Translations under genes and position numbers: made by a program
Shown: positions 1-8,854 of the stretch, one piece after another
How the letters are laid out: each line of letters opens with the position of its first letter
Position numbering within the stretch: position 1 is the first letter of the stretch
Notes under the pieces: model-generated
The model's database searches: none
Told to the model about the DNA's origin: nothing
What the model saw: only the letters and a program-made list of their open reading frames with translations
NCBI GenBank assembly: GCA_937138495.1
Contig: CAKZPE010000079.1
Span: forward strand, 16,941-80,940
Length of the DNA stretch: 64,000 bases
Reading direction: 5' to 3'
DNA from: an uncultured Oceanospirillaceae bacterium
Lineage (GTDB): Bacteria; Pseudomonadota; Gammaproteobacteria; Pseudomonadales; Balneatricaceae

Positions 1-1
1 C

Positions 2-454
2 CGCCGCATGGCCAGCCACATTCTGTTGGAAATACACCTGCAGATAGCGCCTTATCTCACGGCCTCAGAAGGACACTTTATCGGTGACATGGCCGTATAC
101 CGGCTACGGGCCCGTTTCCCGGATATTAAGCATGTAATTTTTCATATCGACACCTATGACGATGAAGCGGAAAACTACTGCCAGGTATTGCCTAACCGGG
201 TTGAAATCAGCCGCCATATATTCGAAATACTGGATCACCTTGATGCAACCGCACTGAACATCCACCGGCTGAACCTGCATTATCACACCGATGCCATAGA
301 GATTGATCTGCAACTCAACAGTCGGGATACTGCTGCCTATGAACTGCCGCACCTGCAGGAAACACTCAACGCCGAACTTAGCAAACATGCCTGGTTCGGT
401 CATCTGAACCTGTTAGTCCGGTACACTGGCAGCAGCCATCGCGAGATACAATGA
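2..454 (+). CDS. Cation diffusion facilitator transporter, C-terminal part (cut by window edge)
   Basis: The reading frame is open from the left edge, so this is the end of a longer gene. The visible ~150 residues contain no membrane segment. They fit the cytosolic domain of CDF metal exporters: a segment GHFIGDMAVYRLRARFPDI is followed by HVIFHIDTYDDE, the usual helix-strand pattern with metal-binding His and Asp. The last ~70 residues run past the normal CDF domain and are not recognised. The stop codon overlaps the next start as ATGA, so it is probably co-transcribed with yigZ. The membrane half lies outside the window, so the family call is moderate. Confidence 0.6.
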   Translation, partial: RRMASHILLEIHLQIAPYLTASEGHFIGDMAVYRLRARFPDIKHVIFHIDTYDDEAENYCQVLPNRVEISRHIFEILDHLDATALNIHRLNLHYHTDAIEIDLQLNSRDTAAYELPHLQETLNAELSKHAWFGHLNLLVRYTGSSHREIQ

Positions 455-1059
455 AAACCTATTTACGCCCCAGTGCCGCTGTCAGCAGCGAAATCCTCAT
501 CAGGCACAGCCGGTTTATCTGTTACATCTCGCCAGTTTCAGGGCGGGCAGAAGCAGAAGCCTTTATCAATAGCATCCGCCGCCAGCATCCCAAAGCAAAT
601 CACAACTGCTGGAGCTATGTCGCCGGCTATCCGGAAGATCCGCTGCAGTGGAACTGCAGTGACGACGGCGAACCTAAAGGCACAGCCGGACAACCCATGC
701 TGAATATCCTCCGTCACTCCGGCATGGGGCAAATCTGCGCAGTGGTGACCCGTTACTTTGGCGGTGTAAAACTGGGCACCGGCGGACTGGTTCGCGCTTA
801 TGGCCAGAGCCTGAACGAAAGCATTAAACTGCTTGAAACCGAAGCGGTCGTTCCCCAGGCAGACATAGCGTTGCGCGCCGGCTATGACCTGACCGGTGAC
901 CTTGAACAGCTGATCAGCCGCTTCAGCATCGACGTCGAAGAACGCTTATTTGAAGACCAACTGATTATCCGGGGCCGGATTGAAGCTCACCAACTGGATG
1001 ACCTTCGACAGGCCCTTCAACCCATCCAGCATAAAGTCACCCTCAGCTGCGACGATTAA
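451..1059 (+). CDS. yigZ: YigZ/IMPACT family protein
   Basis: A 202-residue protein of normal length for bacterial YigZ (UPF0029 N-terminal domain, then a DUF1949-like C-terminal domain from about residue 135). The family core is clear: CSDDGEPKGTAGQPML around residues 68-83, then VVTRYFGGVKLGTGGLVRAY around 97-116. The family is related to eukaryotic IMPACT, a regulator of translation control; the bacterial role is not well defined. It overlaps the upstream transporter gene by ATGA, so the two are likely translationally coupled. Confidence 0.9.
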   Translation: MKTYLRPSAAVSSEILIRHSRFICYISPVSGRAEAEAFINSIRRQHPKANHNCWSYVAGYPEDPLQWNCSDDGEPKGTAGQPMLNILRHSGMGQICAVVTRYFGGVKLGTGGLVRAYGQSLNESIKLLETEAVVPQADIALRAGYDLTGDLEQLISRFSIDVEERLFEDQLIIRGRIEAHQLDDLRQALQPIQHKVTLSCDD

Positions 1060-1458
1060 ATACACGGACGCGGCTGAACATCACCCGACACGTTGCGCCA
1101 TCAGCAGATACACGCAGCAACCGACCTTTGCCACACTTCAGACAGCAATCACCAAATATTGGGGACTTAGCACGCAAATTCCCCTTACTGCAAAGTTAAG
1201 TGTCTGATCTGCATCAAGTATCCGCATTTAAATTGTTCAAACAGTAAACGTTAACCTATAGTCTTATTTCAGCACTGCTTCACCTCGTGCGAGGATCGCT
1301 AAAAAGGCGCATCCCAGCTTTAAACAGTTGTTTAATTATTTTCAATAAACTATAAAGTTCCGCCAAATCAAGCCGATAGATAACTACTAAGTAGAAAATC
1401 AGTTTCGTTTGATTGTTGTACTTGTTGATATAACGATTGCACTCGCAGAAGAGGTCGT
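1060..1458. other. Intergenic region with no recognised gene
   Basis: About 400 bases between yigZ and the diguanylate cyclase gene. It becomes AT-rich after about 1320 and ends in AGAGG ahead of the ATG at 1459. I see no convincing gene, RNA or strong terminator. It probably carries the promoter of the downstream gene, but I could not assign -35/-10 boxes with confidence. Confidence 0.5.
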
Positions 1459-2481
1459 ATGAAGTTCGCAGATAATCCAAATCAGGCTGCAGAATGCCTC
1501 CGTCAGGCTATCCCTCTGATGGTTAAATACAGCATTCCACCTAACCCGCTTAATTATTCACTCTGGTACGCCTACGTATCCAATGTCATTCCGGGTCTGA
1601 ACACCCAGATGGACAAAGCCCTGGAAACCTATGGCACCTGCCCGAGTATTATCAGTGAACAAATGTTTCGTGACTTCCTCATTAAGGAAGAAATTGATAA
1701 CGCTGAAGACCTGCAAACCGCATTAATGGCGGTTATGGGCAGCCTGGAAAACGAAGCCAGCAGCACCATTCAGAACACTGAAGCCTTCAATGACGTTCTG
1801 GAAGACAGCCTTCAGGCACTGCAGGCAAGCCATCTCATTGAGATGGATGAGAATGTCGCAGGAATCATTGAAAAACTGACAGCCAACACCCAGGCCATGA
1901 GCGAGACCACCAAACAGTTCCAGAGCAAGATCGACGAAGCGCAGGCAGAAATTGCCACTCTCAAGCAGGAACTGGAAAAATCCCGTCAGGATGCAAGTGT
2001 TGACGCCCTCACCGGCCTGTTCAACCGCCGGGTATTCGACATGGAATTCAACCAGATCGCCAGCAGCCAGGACGCCAAAGTTACCCTGATAATGATCGAC
2101 ATTGATCACTTTAAAAAATTCAATGACACCTATGGCCATCTGATGGGCGATAAAGTGCTGCAATACGTCGGCAAGATGGTCAAAGAACTGTGCTTGCCGC
2201 CACTGCTGCCGGTTCGTTTTGGCGGCGAAGAATTTGCCGTATTACTGCCCGGGAAAGACACTGCCACAGCGGCAGCACTGGCCGAAACAATTCGGGGTAA
2301 AATCAAAGCCATCCGCATTAAACAGAAAAAATCCGGCGAAGTTATCAGCTCAATCACATCGTCTTTCGGCGTGGCTGAACTGATTCCCGGTGAAACCCCG
2401 GAAGCCTGTACCAACCGGGCAGATGCCGCACTCTACAAAGCGAAAGAGAACGGCCGGGACCAGGTACAGATCGCCCAATAA
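1459..2481 (+). CDS. Diguanylate cyclase (soluble, coiled-coil plus GGDEF)
   Basis: A 340-residue protein that makes c-di-GMP from two GTP. Residues 1-150 are helical with no membrane segment. A predicted coiled coil follows (about 150-185), then a GGDEF domain with DALTGLFNRRVFD, the metal-binding segment IMIDIDHFKKFNDTYGH and the active-site loop RFGGEEF. The allosteric I-site (RxxD five residues before the GGEEF motif) is absent: the equivalent residues are in LPPLLPV. Product inhibition through that site is therefore not expected. No sensor domain was recognised; the N-terminal helices may mediate dimerisation. It is followed by a bidirectional terminator shared with gor. Confidence 0.93.
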   Translation: MKFADNPNQAAECLRQAIPLMVKYSIPPNPLNYSLWYAYVSNVIPGLNTQMDKALETYGTCPSIISEQMFRDFLIKEEIDNAEDLQTALMAVMGSLENEASSTIQNTEAFNDVLEDSLQALQASHLIEMDENVAGIIEKLTANTQAMSETTKQFQSKIDEAQAEIATLKQELEKSRQDASVDALTGLFNRRVFDMEFNQIASSQDAKVTLIMIDIDHFKKFNDTYGHLMGDKVLQYVGKMVKELCLPPLLPVRFGGEEFAVLLPGKDTATAAALAETIRGKIKAIRIKQKKSGEVISSITSSFGVAELIPGETPEACTNRADAALYKAKENGRDQVQIAQ

Positions 2482-2510
2482 TCTTCTGTACCCACTGCGA
2501 CTACTTACGA

Positions 2511-2540
2511 AAAAAAACGCGCCATAAGGCGCGTTTTTTT
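2511..2540. terminator. Bidirectional Rho-independent terminator
   Basis: Stem ACGCGCC (2517-2523) and GGCGCGT (2528-2534) around an ATAA loop, with an A-run on the left and a T-run on the right. It lies between the convergent diguanylate cyclase and gor genes and can serve both. Confidence 0.9.
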
Positions 2541-2556
2541 GTGCATATCAACTGGC

Positions 2557-3912
2557 TTATTTAGCCGGCTCACGCATGGTTACAAACTCTTCCGCAGAGG
2601 TTGGGTGAATACCAATGGTTGAGTCAAATACTGCCTTGGTGGCCCCTGCTTTCAGTGCAACCGCCATACCCTGAATGATTTCGCCGGCATCAGCACCTAC
2701 CATGTGAATACCCAGTACCTTATCGGTATCACGGTCCACCAGCATCTTCATGAAGGTTTTTTCGTCACTGCCGCTCAGCGTATGCTTCATCGCACGGAAA
2801 GATGATTTATAGACATCCACGTTAGCGTACTGTTCACGGGCCTGCTCTTCTGACAAGCCTACGGTACCGATATTAGGCTGGCAGAAAACCGCCGTTGCGA
2901 TCAGGTTGTAATCCACTTTCTGATCCTGGCCGCCAAACAGGTTGCGTACCAGTGCCATACCTTCAGCCAGTGCTACCGGTGTCAGCTGAACACGGTCGAT
3001 CACATCGCCAATCGCATAAATGGACGGTTCACTGGTTTCGAAATTATCGTTCACTACAATGGCACCGTTCTTCTGCTGCTCAACGTTCACCGTTTCCAGC
3101 CCCAGATCAGTAACATTTGGCACCCGGCCGGTCGCATACAGAATGGTATCCGCTTCCAGAACCGTGCCGTCTGTCATATGCGCCAGTAAGCTGCCGTCAG
3201 ACTGTTTTTCAATCTTGGTGATGTTGTTATTGAAGCGCAGATTTACACCCTTCTTCGCCACTTCTTCAGCGGTGAAACGGCGTACTTCTTCATCAAAACC
3301 GCGCAGGAACATGTCTCCCCGGTAAATCAGGGACGTGTCAGCACCAAGACCGGCAAAGATACCGGCAAATTCAACGGCTATATAACCGCCGCCGACCACC
3401 AGCGCACGCTTGGGGAATTCATCAAGATAAAAGACTTCGTTAGACGTAATAGCGTGTTCGCTGCCTTCAAACTCAGGCACAAACGGCCAGCCGCCGGTCG
3501 CAACCAGAATGCGCTCAGCAGAATATTCCTGACCGGATACTTCAACAGAATTCGGCCCGGTAATACGTGCCCGGCCTTCAATCAGGTTTACCCCGGCATT
3601 CTTCAGCATGTTGCGGTAAATGCCATTCAGACGCTCAATCTCTTTCGTCTTGTTGTCACGCAGGGTCGGCCAGTCAAAACCATTGGCTTTTACATCCCAG
3701 CCAAAACCGGCCGCATTTTCAAAATCTTCCTGATAGTGAGAACCGTATACAAACAGCTTCTTCGGTACACAACCCACGTTTACGCAGGTACCGCCCATGT
3801 AACGGTCTTCAGCCATACCTACTTTAACACCCATGGCAGCAGCCATACGGCCGGCACGTACACCGCCTGAACCGGCACCAATTACAAACAGATCAAAATC
3901 GAACTCTGCCAC
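2557..3912 (-). CDS. gor: Glutathione-disulfide reductase
   Basis: A 451-residue FAD flavoenzyme that reduces oxidised glutathione with NADPH in the cytoplasm. The FAD-binding GAGSGG is at residues 12-17, the redox disulfide GGTCVNVGC uses Cys43 and Cys48, and the NAD(P) motif GGGYIAVEFAGIFAGLGA is mid-protein. The second FAD contact YAIGDV and the C-terminal HPTSAEE catalytic His/Glu are present. Length and motifs match Gor rather than lipoamide dehydrogenase or mercuric reductase. The start is GTG at 3912, preceded by AGGAA six bases away. It is divergent from xthA. Confidence 0.95.
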   Translation of the reverse strand: MAEFDFDLFVIGAGSGGVRAGRMAAAMGVKVGMAEDRYMGGTCVNVGCVPKKLFVYGSHYQEDFENAAGFGWDVKANGFDWPTLRDNKTKEIERLNGIYRNMLKNAGVNLIEGRARITGPNSVEVSGQEYSAERILVATGGWPFVPEFEGSEHAITSNEVFYLDEFPKRALVVGGGYIAVEFAGIFAGLGADTSLIYRGDMFLRGFDEEVRRFTAEEVAKKGVNLRFNNNITKIEKQSDGSLLAHMTDGTVLEADTILYATGRVPNVTDLGLETVNVEQQKNGAIVVNDNFETSEPSIYAIGDVIDRVQLTPVALAEGMALVRNLFGGQDQKVDYNLIATAVFCQPNIGTVGLSEEQAREQYANVDVYKSSFRAMKHTLSGSDEKTFMKMLVDRDTDKVLGIHMVGADAGEIIQGMAVALKAGATKAVFDSTIGIHPTSAEEFVTMREPAK

Positions 3913-4191
3913 AATTATTCCTCTTTTCTGTTACGCCACGTACTGCGCTGCGAATATCAATCAAAACCGCGACAACCTGCGGCCATATAAAGACGCTAAT
4001 CTACCTGTTTGGACGGCTAACTGCCAATAAAGATAATCAACAATACTTATAGCAAAGACTTATAAACATGCTTTTTAAGAATCACAAAAAGCTATAAACA
4101 AAACATCCCTGTTCCTACCCCGGTCAGCAATTGATCTTTAGCGGCCTGCAGAGTAACTTATTGGCTTTCGATTCAGCCTTACGGATTTACA

Positions 4192-5001
4192 ATGAAACTC
4201 ATCTCTTTCAACATCAATGGCTTACGTGCTCGCCCTCATCAGATTAAAGCGCTCATCGATAAGCACCAGCCTGACGTTATCGGCATTCAGGAAATTAAAG
4301 TACATAACGACGAGTTTCCGGTAGAGATGATCACCGACCTGGGTTATCACGTTGAATTTCACGGCCAGAAAGGTCACTACGGTGTATGCCTGATTTCCAA
4401 AAAGCCACCGGTCAGCATTCAGATGGGCTTTGCCACTGACGAAGAAGATGCCCAGCGCCGTATGATTATCGGCGAATACGACATTGACGGCGAAACCGTG
4501 ACCGTCCTCAATGGCTATTTCCCACAGGGTGAAAACATCGCCCATGAAACCAAATATCCGGCCAAGCGCAAATTTTATGCGGATCTGCAAACCCACCTTA
4601 ACGAACACTGCTCTGCGGACGCCAATGTCTGCGTCATGGGTGACCTGAACATTTCCAGCGAAGATATCGACATTGGTATCGGTGAACCGAACCGTAAGCG
4701 CTGGCTGAAAACCGGTAAAGCCAGTTTTCAGCCGGAAGAGCGGGAATGGCTGGCAACCCTGCTTAGCTGGGGACTGCAGGACACCTTCCGCAAAATCCAC
4801 CCGACCGAGGATGCGCTGTTCAGCTGGTTTGATTACCGCAGCCGTGGCTTTGAAGCAGAACCGAAACGGGGGCTGCGGATCGACGCCGTGCTGGTGACTA
4901 AGGCCCTGTATGAACGCTGTTCAGATGCCAGCATCGATTACGATATCCGCGGCATGGAAAAACCGTCTGACCACGCGCCTATCTGGGCTCAGTTTGATTA
5001 A
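4192..5001 (+). CDS. xthA: Exodeoxyribonuclease III
   Basis: A 269-residue protein of the exonuclease III / AP endonuclease family, which cleaves 5' to abasic sites in base-excision repair. It has the N-terminal SFNINGLRAR, the catalytic Glu in GIQEIKV, the metal/catalytic GDLNIS, the segment GLRIDAVLVT and the C-terminal SDHAPIWAQFD with the Asp-His pair. The length matches E. coli XthA (268 residues). It is divergent from gor across about 280 bases, which fits an oxidative-stress pairing, but no OxyR or SoxS site was identified. A terminator follows directly. Confidence 0.95.
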   Translation: MKLISFNINGLRARPHQIKALIDKHQPDVIGIQEIKVHNDEFPVEMITDLGYHVEFHGQKGHYGVCLISKKPPVSIQMGFATDEEDAQRRMIIGEYDIDGETVTVLNGYFPQGENIAHETKYPAKRKFYADLQTHLNEHCSADANVCVMGDLNISSEDIDIGIGEPNRKRWLKTGKASFQPEEREWLATLLSWGLQDTFRKIHPTEDALFSWFDYRSRGFEAEPKRGLRIDAVLVTKALYERCSDASIDYDIRGMEKPSDHAPIWAQFD

Positions 5002-5046
5002 ACGGTCCGCAGATACAACGTTTACAATCTAAAGCGTTTGACGTTG

Positions 5047-5075
5047 AAAAAGGATGCACCGCGGCATCCTTTTTT
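5047..5075 (+). terminator. Rho-independent terminator after xthA
   Basis: Stem AAGGATGC (5050-5057) and GCATCCTT (5064-5071) around a six-base loop, followed by a T-run. Confidence 0.9.
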
Positions 5076-5148
5076 GTGTCCCCCAATAAGCAATCATCAG
5101 CTCCGCTCCCCCGGCAGCATTATCTTTCCCGCCATTTACCGTCCGAAA

Positions 5149-5163
5149 ATGTAACAGTTACAT
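5149..5163. promoter_or_regulatory. Auxiliary inverted repeat, putative LacI-family half-operator
   Basis: ATGTAAC-A-GTTACAT is a perfect inverted repeat with one central base. Its arms are the same as those of the longer palindrome at 5267-5286, whose centre is about 120 bp downstream. It could support looping by the LacI-family regulator encoded at the end of this cluster. It lacks the central CG of the main site. Confidence 0.55.
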
Positions 5164-5266
5164 GCATGAACGGTTAAACCAACGGCCCCGTTAACTGTAC
5201 AAAATTTCATCTTTTTTTTTAACAACAGGGCTTGCAAAGTCACCTGTCGGATATTAAGTTTAATGA

Positions 5267-5286
5267 AAATGTAACCGGTTACATTT
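5267..5286. promoter_or_regulatory. Putative LacI-family operator
   Basis: AAATGTAACCGGTTACATTT is a perfect 20-bp palindrome with a central CG, the classic LacI/GntR-type operator form. It ends 38 bases before the start of the DUF1989-GcvT gene. The best candidate binder is the LacI-family protein encoded at 11533. Confidence 0.8.
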
Positions 5287-5324
5287 AATCAAATACTCTT
5301 AAAACCTGACAAAAGAACCCTGCT

Positions 5325-7697
5325 ATGGCTGACGCAACTACAATTATCTGGGCACCCTCACGGGGCGGGCTGGATACATCTGCATACTATCCCGGCTTTC
5401 CGCAGCCGGATGATCAGGAAGCCATACGACTGGAGCCCGGCGACTGTCACTGGATTAACCTGAACAGCGGCGATCTGCTTTCACTGGATGCCAGCCTGAC
5501 AACCAATACCCTGCTGTTCTCAGCCCTGACCTGCGATGCCGCATCCACCGCACTCAGCACCGTCCGCTATCAGCCGTCATTCATGGAATCACTGGCAGCG
5601 GTTGACGATGCTGGCGAACAATTTAACCCGATGGCTATTCGCAGCCGTCTGCTGGCAAGGCAACTGAAACTGCAGGATCTGATCTTCACTGGCCTGGATA
5701 GCGAAACATTCTCCGAACACGAGCAACCACTGATCATACGTGCCGATCAGGATTACAGCCTGATCATCGCCCTCTCCGCCAGCAGCGCTCAGTTAGTTGA
5801 TGGCAGTGAATCAACAGCATCAAGCGTCAGCATCAGTATCCGGCGGGCTTCAGTCAGCAGCCACCCACCCTTGCCGGAGCCACTCGGCCCCGTTCAGGAA
5901 GAATTCCGTATCCCCCGGGCCACCGCAAAAGCCTATACGGTCCGCAAAGGCGAATACATTCAGATCATCGACGTGGAAGGCCGCCAGTGCTCTGACTTTA
6001 TGGCCATGAATACTGCAGCGCTTGCAGACGGCAGAGAACGTTACATCGACTCGACCGTCAGCCGTTCGCTAACGGTCGGGGCCTATCCTCAGCCCGGATT
6101 ACACGACAAATTTTATGATCAGGACATGCAACCCCTGCTGGCTGTGATTCAGGACACCGCCGGTCGCCATGATACTTTCGCCCTGGCCTGTACTGAATAC
6201 GGTTATGCCGAACGGGGATTTCCCGGTCATGTGAACTGTTCAGATAATATTTCCGCCGCTTATGCCCCCTACGGTATTCAGCCACGTCCTGCCTGGCCGG
6301 CCATTAATTTCTTTTTCAATTCATGGATTGATCCTGTCAGCAATCAGCTGGGGTCTGATGAATCCTGGTCCCGGCCGGGGGATTACGTGCTCATGCAGGC
6401 CCTTACAGACCTTACCTGTGTCAGCACCGCCTGCCCGGATGATATTGACCCGATCAACGGCTGGAACCCAACCGAAATACATATACGTATCTACCGCCCG
6501 GACGCAGCCATTCCCCGCGCTGTTGCCTACCGATCCTTACCGGAGTCAACCCCGTTTATGAGTACCGAAACCCCCTTCCATCCGCGCACCAGTACGCTGA
6601 CTAAACGTTTCCATAACGCCCGTAATTACTGGGTGCCACAGGCATTCGACAGTACCGGCAGCATCGCTGAATACTGGAACTGCCGGAACAATGTCACCGT
6701 GCAGGATATGTCTAACCTGCGCAAACTGGACATCTATGGCCCGGATGCAGAACGGCTGCTACAACTGGCCCTGACCCGGGATATCAGCCGGTTATCCGTT
6801 CACCGGGGCTACTACGCCCTGCTCTGCTCTGAACAGGGCGCTGTGATTGATGATGGCACCCTGTTCCGGCTGGCTCCGCAGCTGTTCCGCTGGTGCTGCG
6901 GCAGCGATGAGTCCGCCCGGCAGCTGGAAGCCATCGCCCGGGAACACAACCTTAAGGTCTGGGTTAAAGACCTGACACTCAAGCTCTGCAACCTTGCCAT
7001 TCAGGGCCCCAAAAGCCGGGAACTGCTACAGCGGATGGTTTTCACCCAGCCAGCCCAGCCAGAGCTGAACAATATTAAATGGTTCGGCTGTGCCATTGCC
7101 CGTACCCACAACCGGAACGGCATCCCCTTTATGCTCACCCGCAGCGGCTTTACCGGTGAACTGGGCTATGAACTCTTCTGCGACCACCGGGATGCCCTTG
7201 CCCTCTGGGATGCGGTATTTGCCGCCGGCGAAGGGCTGGGCATCAGTCCGATGGGCGGCGATGCGCTCGAAATGCTCAGAATCGAAGCGGCCCTGATGAT
7301 TAACGGTGCTGAATTCGGCGGTGATACGGAGCCGGATGAAGCCGGTCTCGGTTTTGCCATTGATATGCGCAATACCGATTTCACCGGCCGCACAGCCATT
7401 GAACGAAACCGGCTGGCACCGCGCAAACAATTAGTCGGCCTTAAAATTCAGGGGGAAGAACTGCCTCAGCACGGTGATCATATCTACCTGCAACGCCAGC
7501 CTGTGGGCACCGTTACCAGTGCCACCCGCTCACCGGAACTGCAACAGGTCATTGCCATGGCCAGGGTTGCCTCCGAACTGGCTACCCCCGGCACCGAGCT
7601 GGAAATTGGCCGGCTGGACGGCCATATGAAGCGCCTCAGCGCAACGGTCTGTGAACTGCCATTCATCGACCCACAGCGCCACAAGGCACGGCAATAA
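5325..7697 (+). CDS. DUF1989-GcvT fusion, putative folate-dependent methyl/aminomethyl transferase
   Basis: A 790-residue cytoplasmic fusion. Residues ~30-175 look like a degenerate first copy of the next module. Residues ~197-395 are a DUF1989 (urea-carboxylase-associated) domain with GRQCSDF, HVNCSDN and later Cys365/Cys370 as possible metal ligands. Residues ~415-780 are a GcvT-like domain with AVIDDGTLFRL (the conserved Asp used by T-proteins and DmdA), the TRSGFTGELGYE segment and the MGGDALEMLRIEA helix. No FAD oxidase domain is fused, so direct transfer of a methyl or aminomethyl group to tetrahydrofolate is plausible. It is first in a cluster with a betaine-type ABC importer and a LacI regulator. 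The substrate is unknown; a quaternary amine or sulfonium osmolyte is an inference from context. Confidence 0.8.
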   Translation: MADATTIIWAPSRGGLDTSAYYPGFPQPDDQEAIRLEPGDCHWINLNSGDLLSLDASLTTNTLLFSALTCDAASTALSTVRYQPSFMESLAAVDDAGEQFNPMAIRSRLLARQLKLQDLIFTGLDSETFSEHEQPLIIRADQDYSLIIALSASSAQLVDGSESTASSVSISIRRASVSSHPPLPEPLGPVQEEFRIPRATAKAYTVRKGEYIQIIDVEGRQCSDFMAMNTAALADGRERYIDSTVSRSLTVGAYPQPGLHDKFYDQDMQPLLAVIQDTAGRHDTFALACTEYGYAERGFPGHVNCSDNISAAYAPYGIQPRPAWPAINFFFNSWIDPVSNQLGSDESWSRPGDYVLMQALTDLTCVSTACPDDIDPINGWNPTEIHIRIYRPDAAIPRAVAYRSLPESTPFMSTETPFHPRTSTLTKRFHNARNYWVPQAFDSTGSIAEYWNCRNNVTVQDMSNLRKLDIYGPDAERLLQLALTRDISRLSVHRGYYALLCSEQGAVIDDGTLFRLAPQLFRWCCGSDESARQLEAIAREHNLKVWVKDLTLKLCNLAIQGPKSRELLQRMVFTQPAQPELNNIKWFGCAIARTHNRNGIPFMLTRSGFTGELGYELFCDHRDALALWDAVFAAGEGLGISPMGGDALEMLRIEAALMINGAEFGGDTEPDEAGLGFAIDMRNTDFTGRTAIERNRLAPRKQLVGLKIQGEELPQHGDHIYLQRQPVGTVTSATRSPELQQVIAMARVASELATPGTELEIGRLDGHMKRLSATVCELPFIDPQRHKARQ

Positions 7698-7765
7698 AGA
7701 CTCAGTACGGGAATATCCTTCTTATAACCGAACACCTAAACCAACAATAACAACCGGAGTGCAAC

Positions 7766-8734
7766 ATGAAATCTTTACGTCAACCTTTGCTGGTCGCCCT
7801 CAGTGCTACAGGTCTGCTATTCAGCCAGGCCCATGCGACAGACAAGATCACAGTCGGCGAACCCAGCTGGCCCGGCGCCAAAATCATTGCCAATGTGATT
7901 CAGGTCGTCGCCAGTGAAAAGCTGGGAGCTGAAGTCGGTCTGGCACCCGGGGCCAATGCTGCCATCTATGCCGGCATGGATAAAGGCCGTGGTGATATCG
8001 ATGTGCACCCGGACGTCTGGCTGCCTAACCAGCAAAGCTTTACCGACAAATACGTCGTGGAAAACGGCACCGTCAACCTCAGCGAAGGTTCGTATGAAGG
8101 TGTCAGCGGCTTTTGTATGCCGACCTATATGAAGACCGAACACGGCATCAGCTCCATTTATGACCTGGCGACACCGGAAGCACAGGAGCTCTTTGACCTG
8201 AACAACGACGGCAAAGGTGAAATATGGGTCGGCGCACCGGGCTGGGGGTCAACTAAGGTCAATCAGGTAAAAGTGCGTGACTACGGCATCGAAGACTTCC
8301 TCGAACCCACCACCGAAGATGAAGCCGTGTTCTACGCCAAAATATCTGCCGCCATCAAGAAGCGTCAGGGTGTAGTCTTCTACTGCTATAACCCACACTA
8401 CGTGCATAAACTCTATGACGTCACCATGGTGGAAGAACCGGAAAACAACCCGGATACCTACCGTATGGTTCAACCGGATCAGGACCCTGAATGGTTTACC
8501 AAGTCTCATATCAGCAGCGGCGATGCGAAAAAAACTGTTCGGGTCGCCTACTCTAAATCGCTGGAACAGCGGGCCCCGGAAGTGGCTAACTTTCTGAAAA
8601 ACATTGACCTGGATAATCAGGCAATCAGCGCCATGACTCACGCCGTTGTTATCGAAAAGCAAGAGCCTGCAGATGTCGCCAAAGCCTGGGTTGACGCCAA
8701 CAGCGCAACCGTCGACAAGTGGCTTGGCCTGTAG
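7766..8734 (+). CDS. Glycine betaine/proline-type ABC transporter substrate-binding protein
   Basis: A 322-residue periplasmic protein (OpuAC family, ProX-like). It has a signal peptide of about 25 residues ending near QAHA, then VGEPSWPGAKIIANVI and GDIDVHPDVWLPNQ, typical of betaine/choline-binding proteins. The tryptophans in EPSW, DVW and WVGAPGWGS could build the cation-binding aromatic box, but the ligand cannot be read from sequence. It starts 68 bases after the DUF1989-GcvT gene, with CCGGAGTGCAAC as ribosome-binding region. Other solutes, such as choline, carnitine, DMSP or proline betaine, remain possible. Confidence 0.9.
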   Translation: MKSLRQPLLVALSATGLLFSQAHATDKITVGEPSWPGAKIIANVIQVVASEKLGAEVGLAPGANAAIYAGMDKGRGDIDVHPDVWLPNQQSFTDKYVVENGTVNLSEGSYEGVSGFCMPTYMKTEHGISSIYDLATPEAQELFDLNNDGKGEIWVGAPGWGSTKVNQVKVRDYGIEDFLEPTTEDEAVFYAKISAAIKKRQGVVFYCYNPHYVHKLYDVTMVEEPENNPDTYRMVQPDQDPEWFTKSHISSGDAKKTVRVAYSKSLEQRAPEVANFLKNIDLDNQAISAMTHAVVIEKQEPADVAKAWVDANSATVDKWLGL

Positions 8735-8789
8735 AACCGGCTAAACCTGCCCATACAGCGTTTCTGCGGGAAGCGACTGTCATCAGGAT

Positions 8790-8818
8790 CTGCAACCGGC
8801 ATTCACGTGCGGTTGCAG
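8790..8818 (+). promoter_or_regulatory. Intercistronic stem-loop between binding-protein and ATPase genes
   Basis: CTGCAACCG (8790-8798) pairs perfectly with CGGTTGCAG (8810-8818) around an 11-base loop and has no T-run. A hairpin here could protect the binding-protein mRNA, giving more binding protein than ATPase/permease, as in other ABC operons. It covers a possible GTG start at 8807 and argues for the later GTG at 8855. Confidence 0.55.
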
Positions 8819-8854
8819 GCCCCCGAAAACCAACAGAATAAGAAGGAAGTAGCG

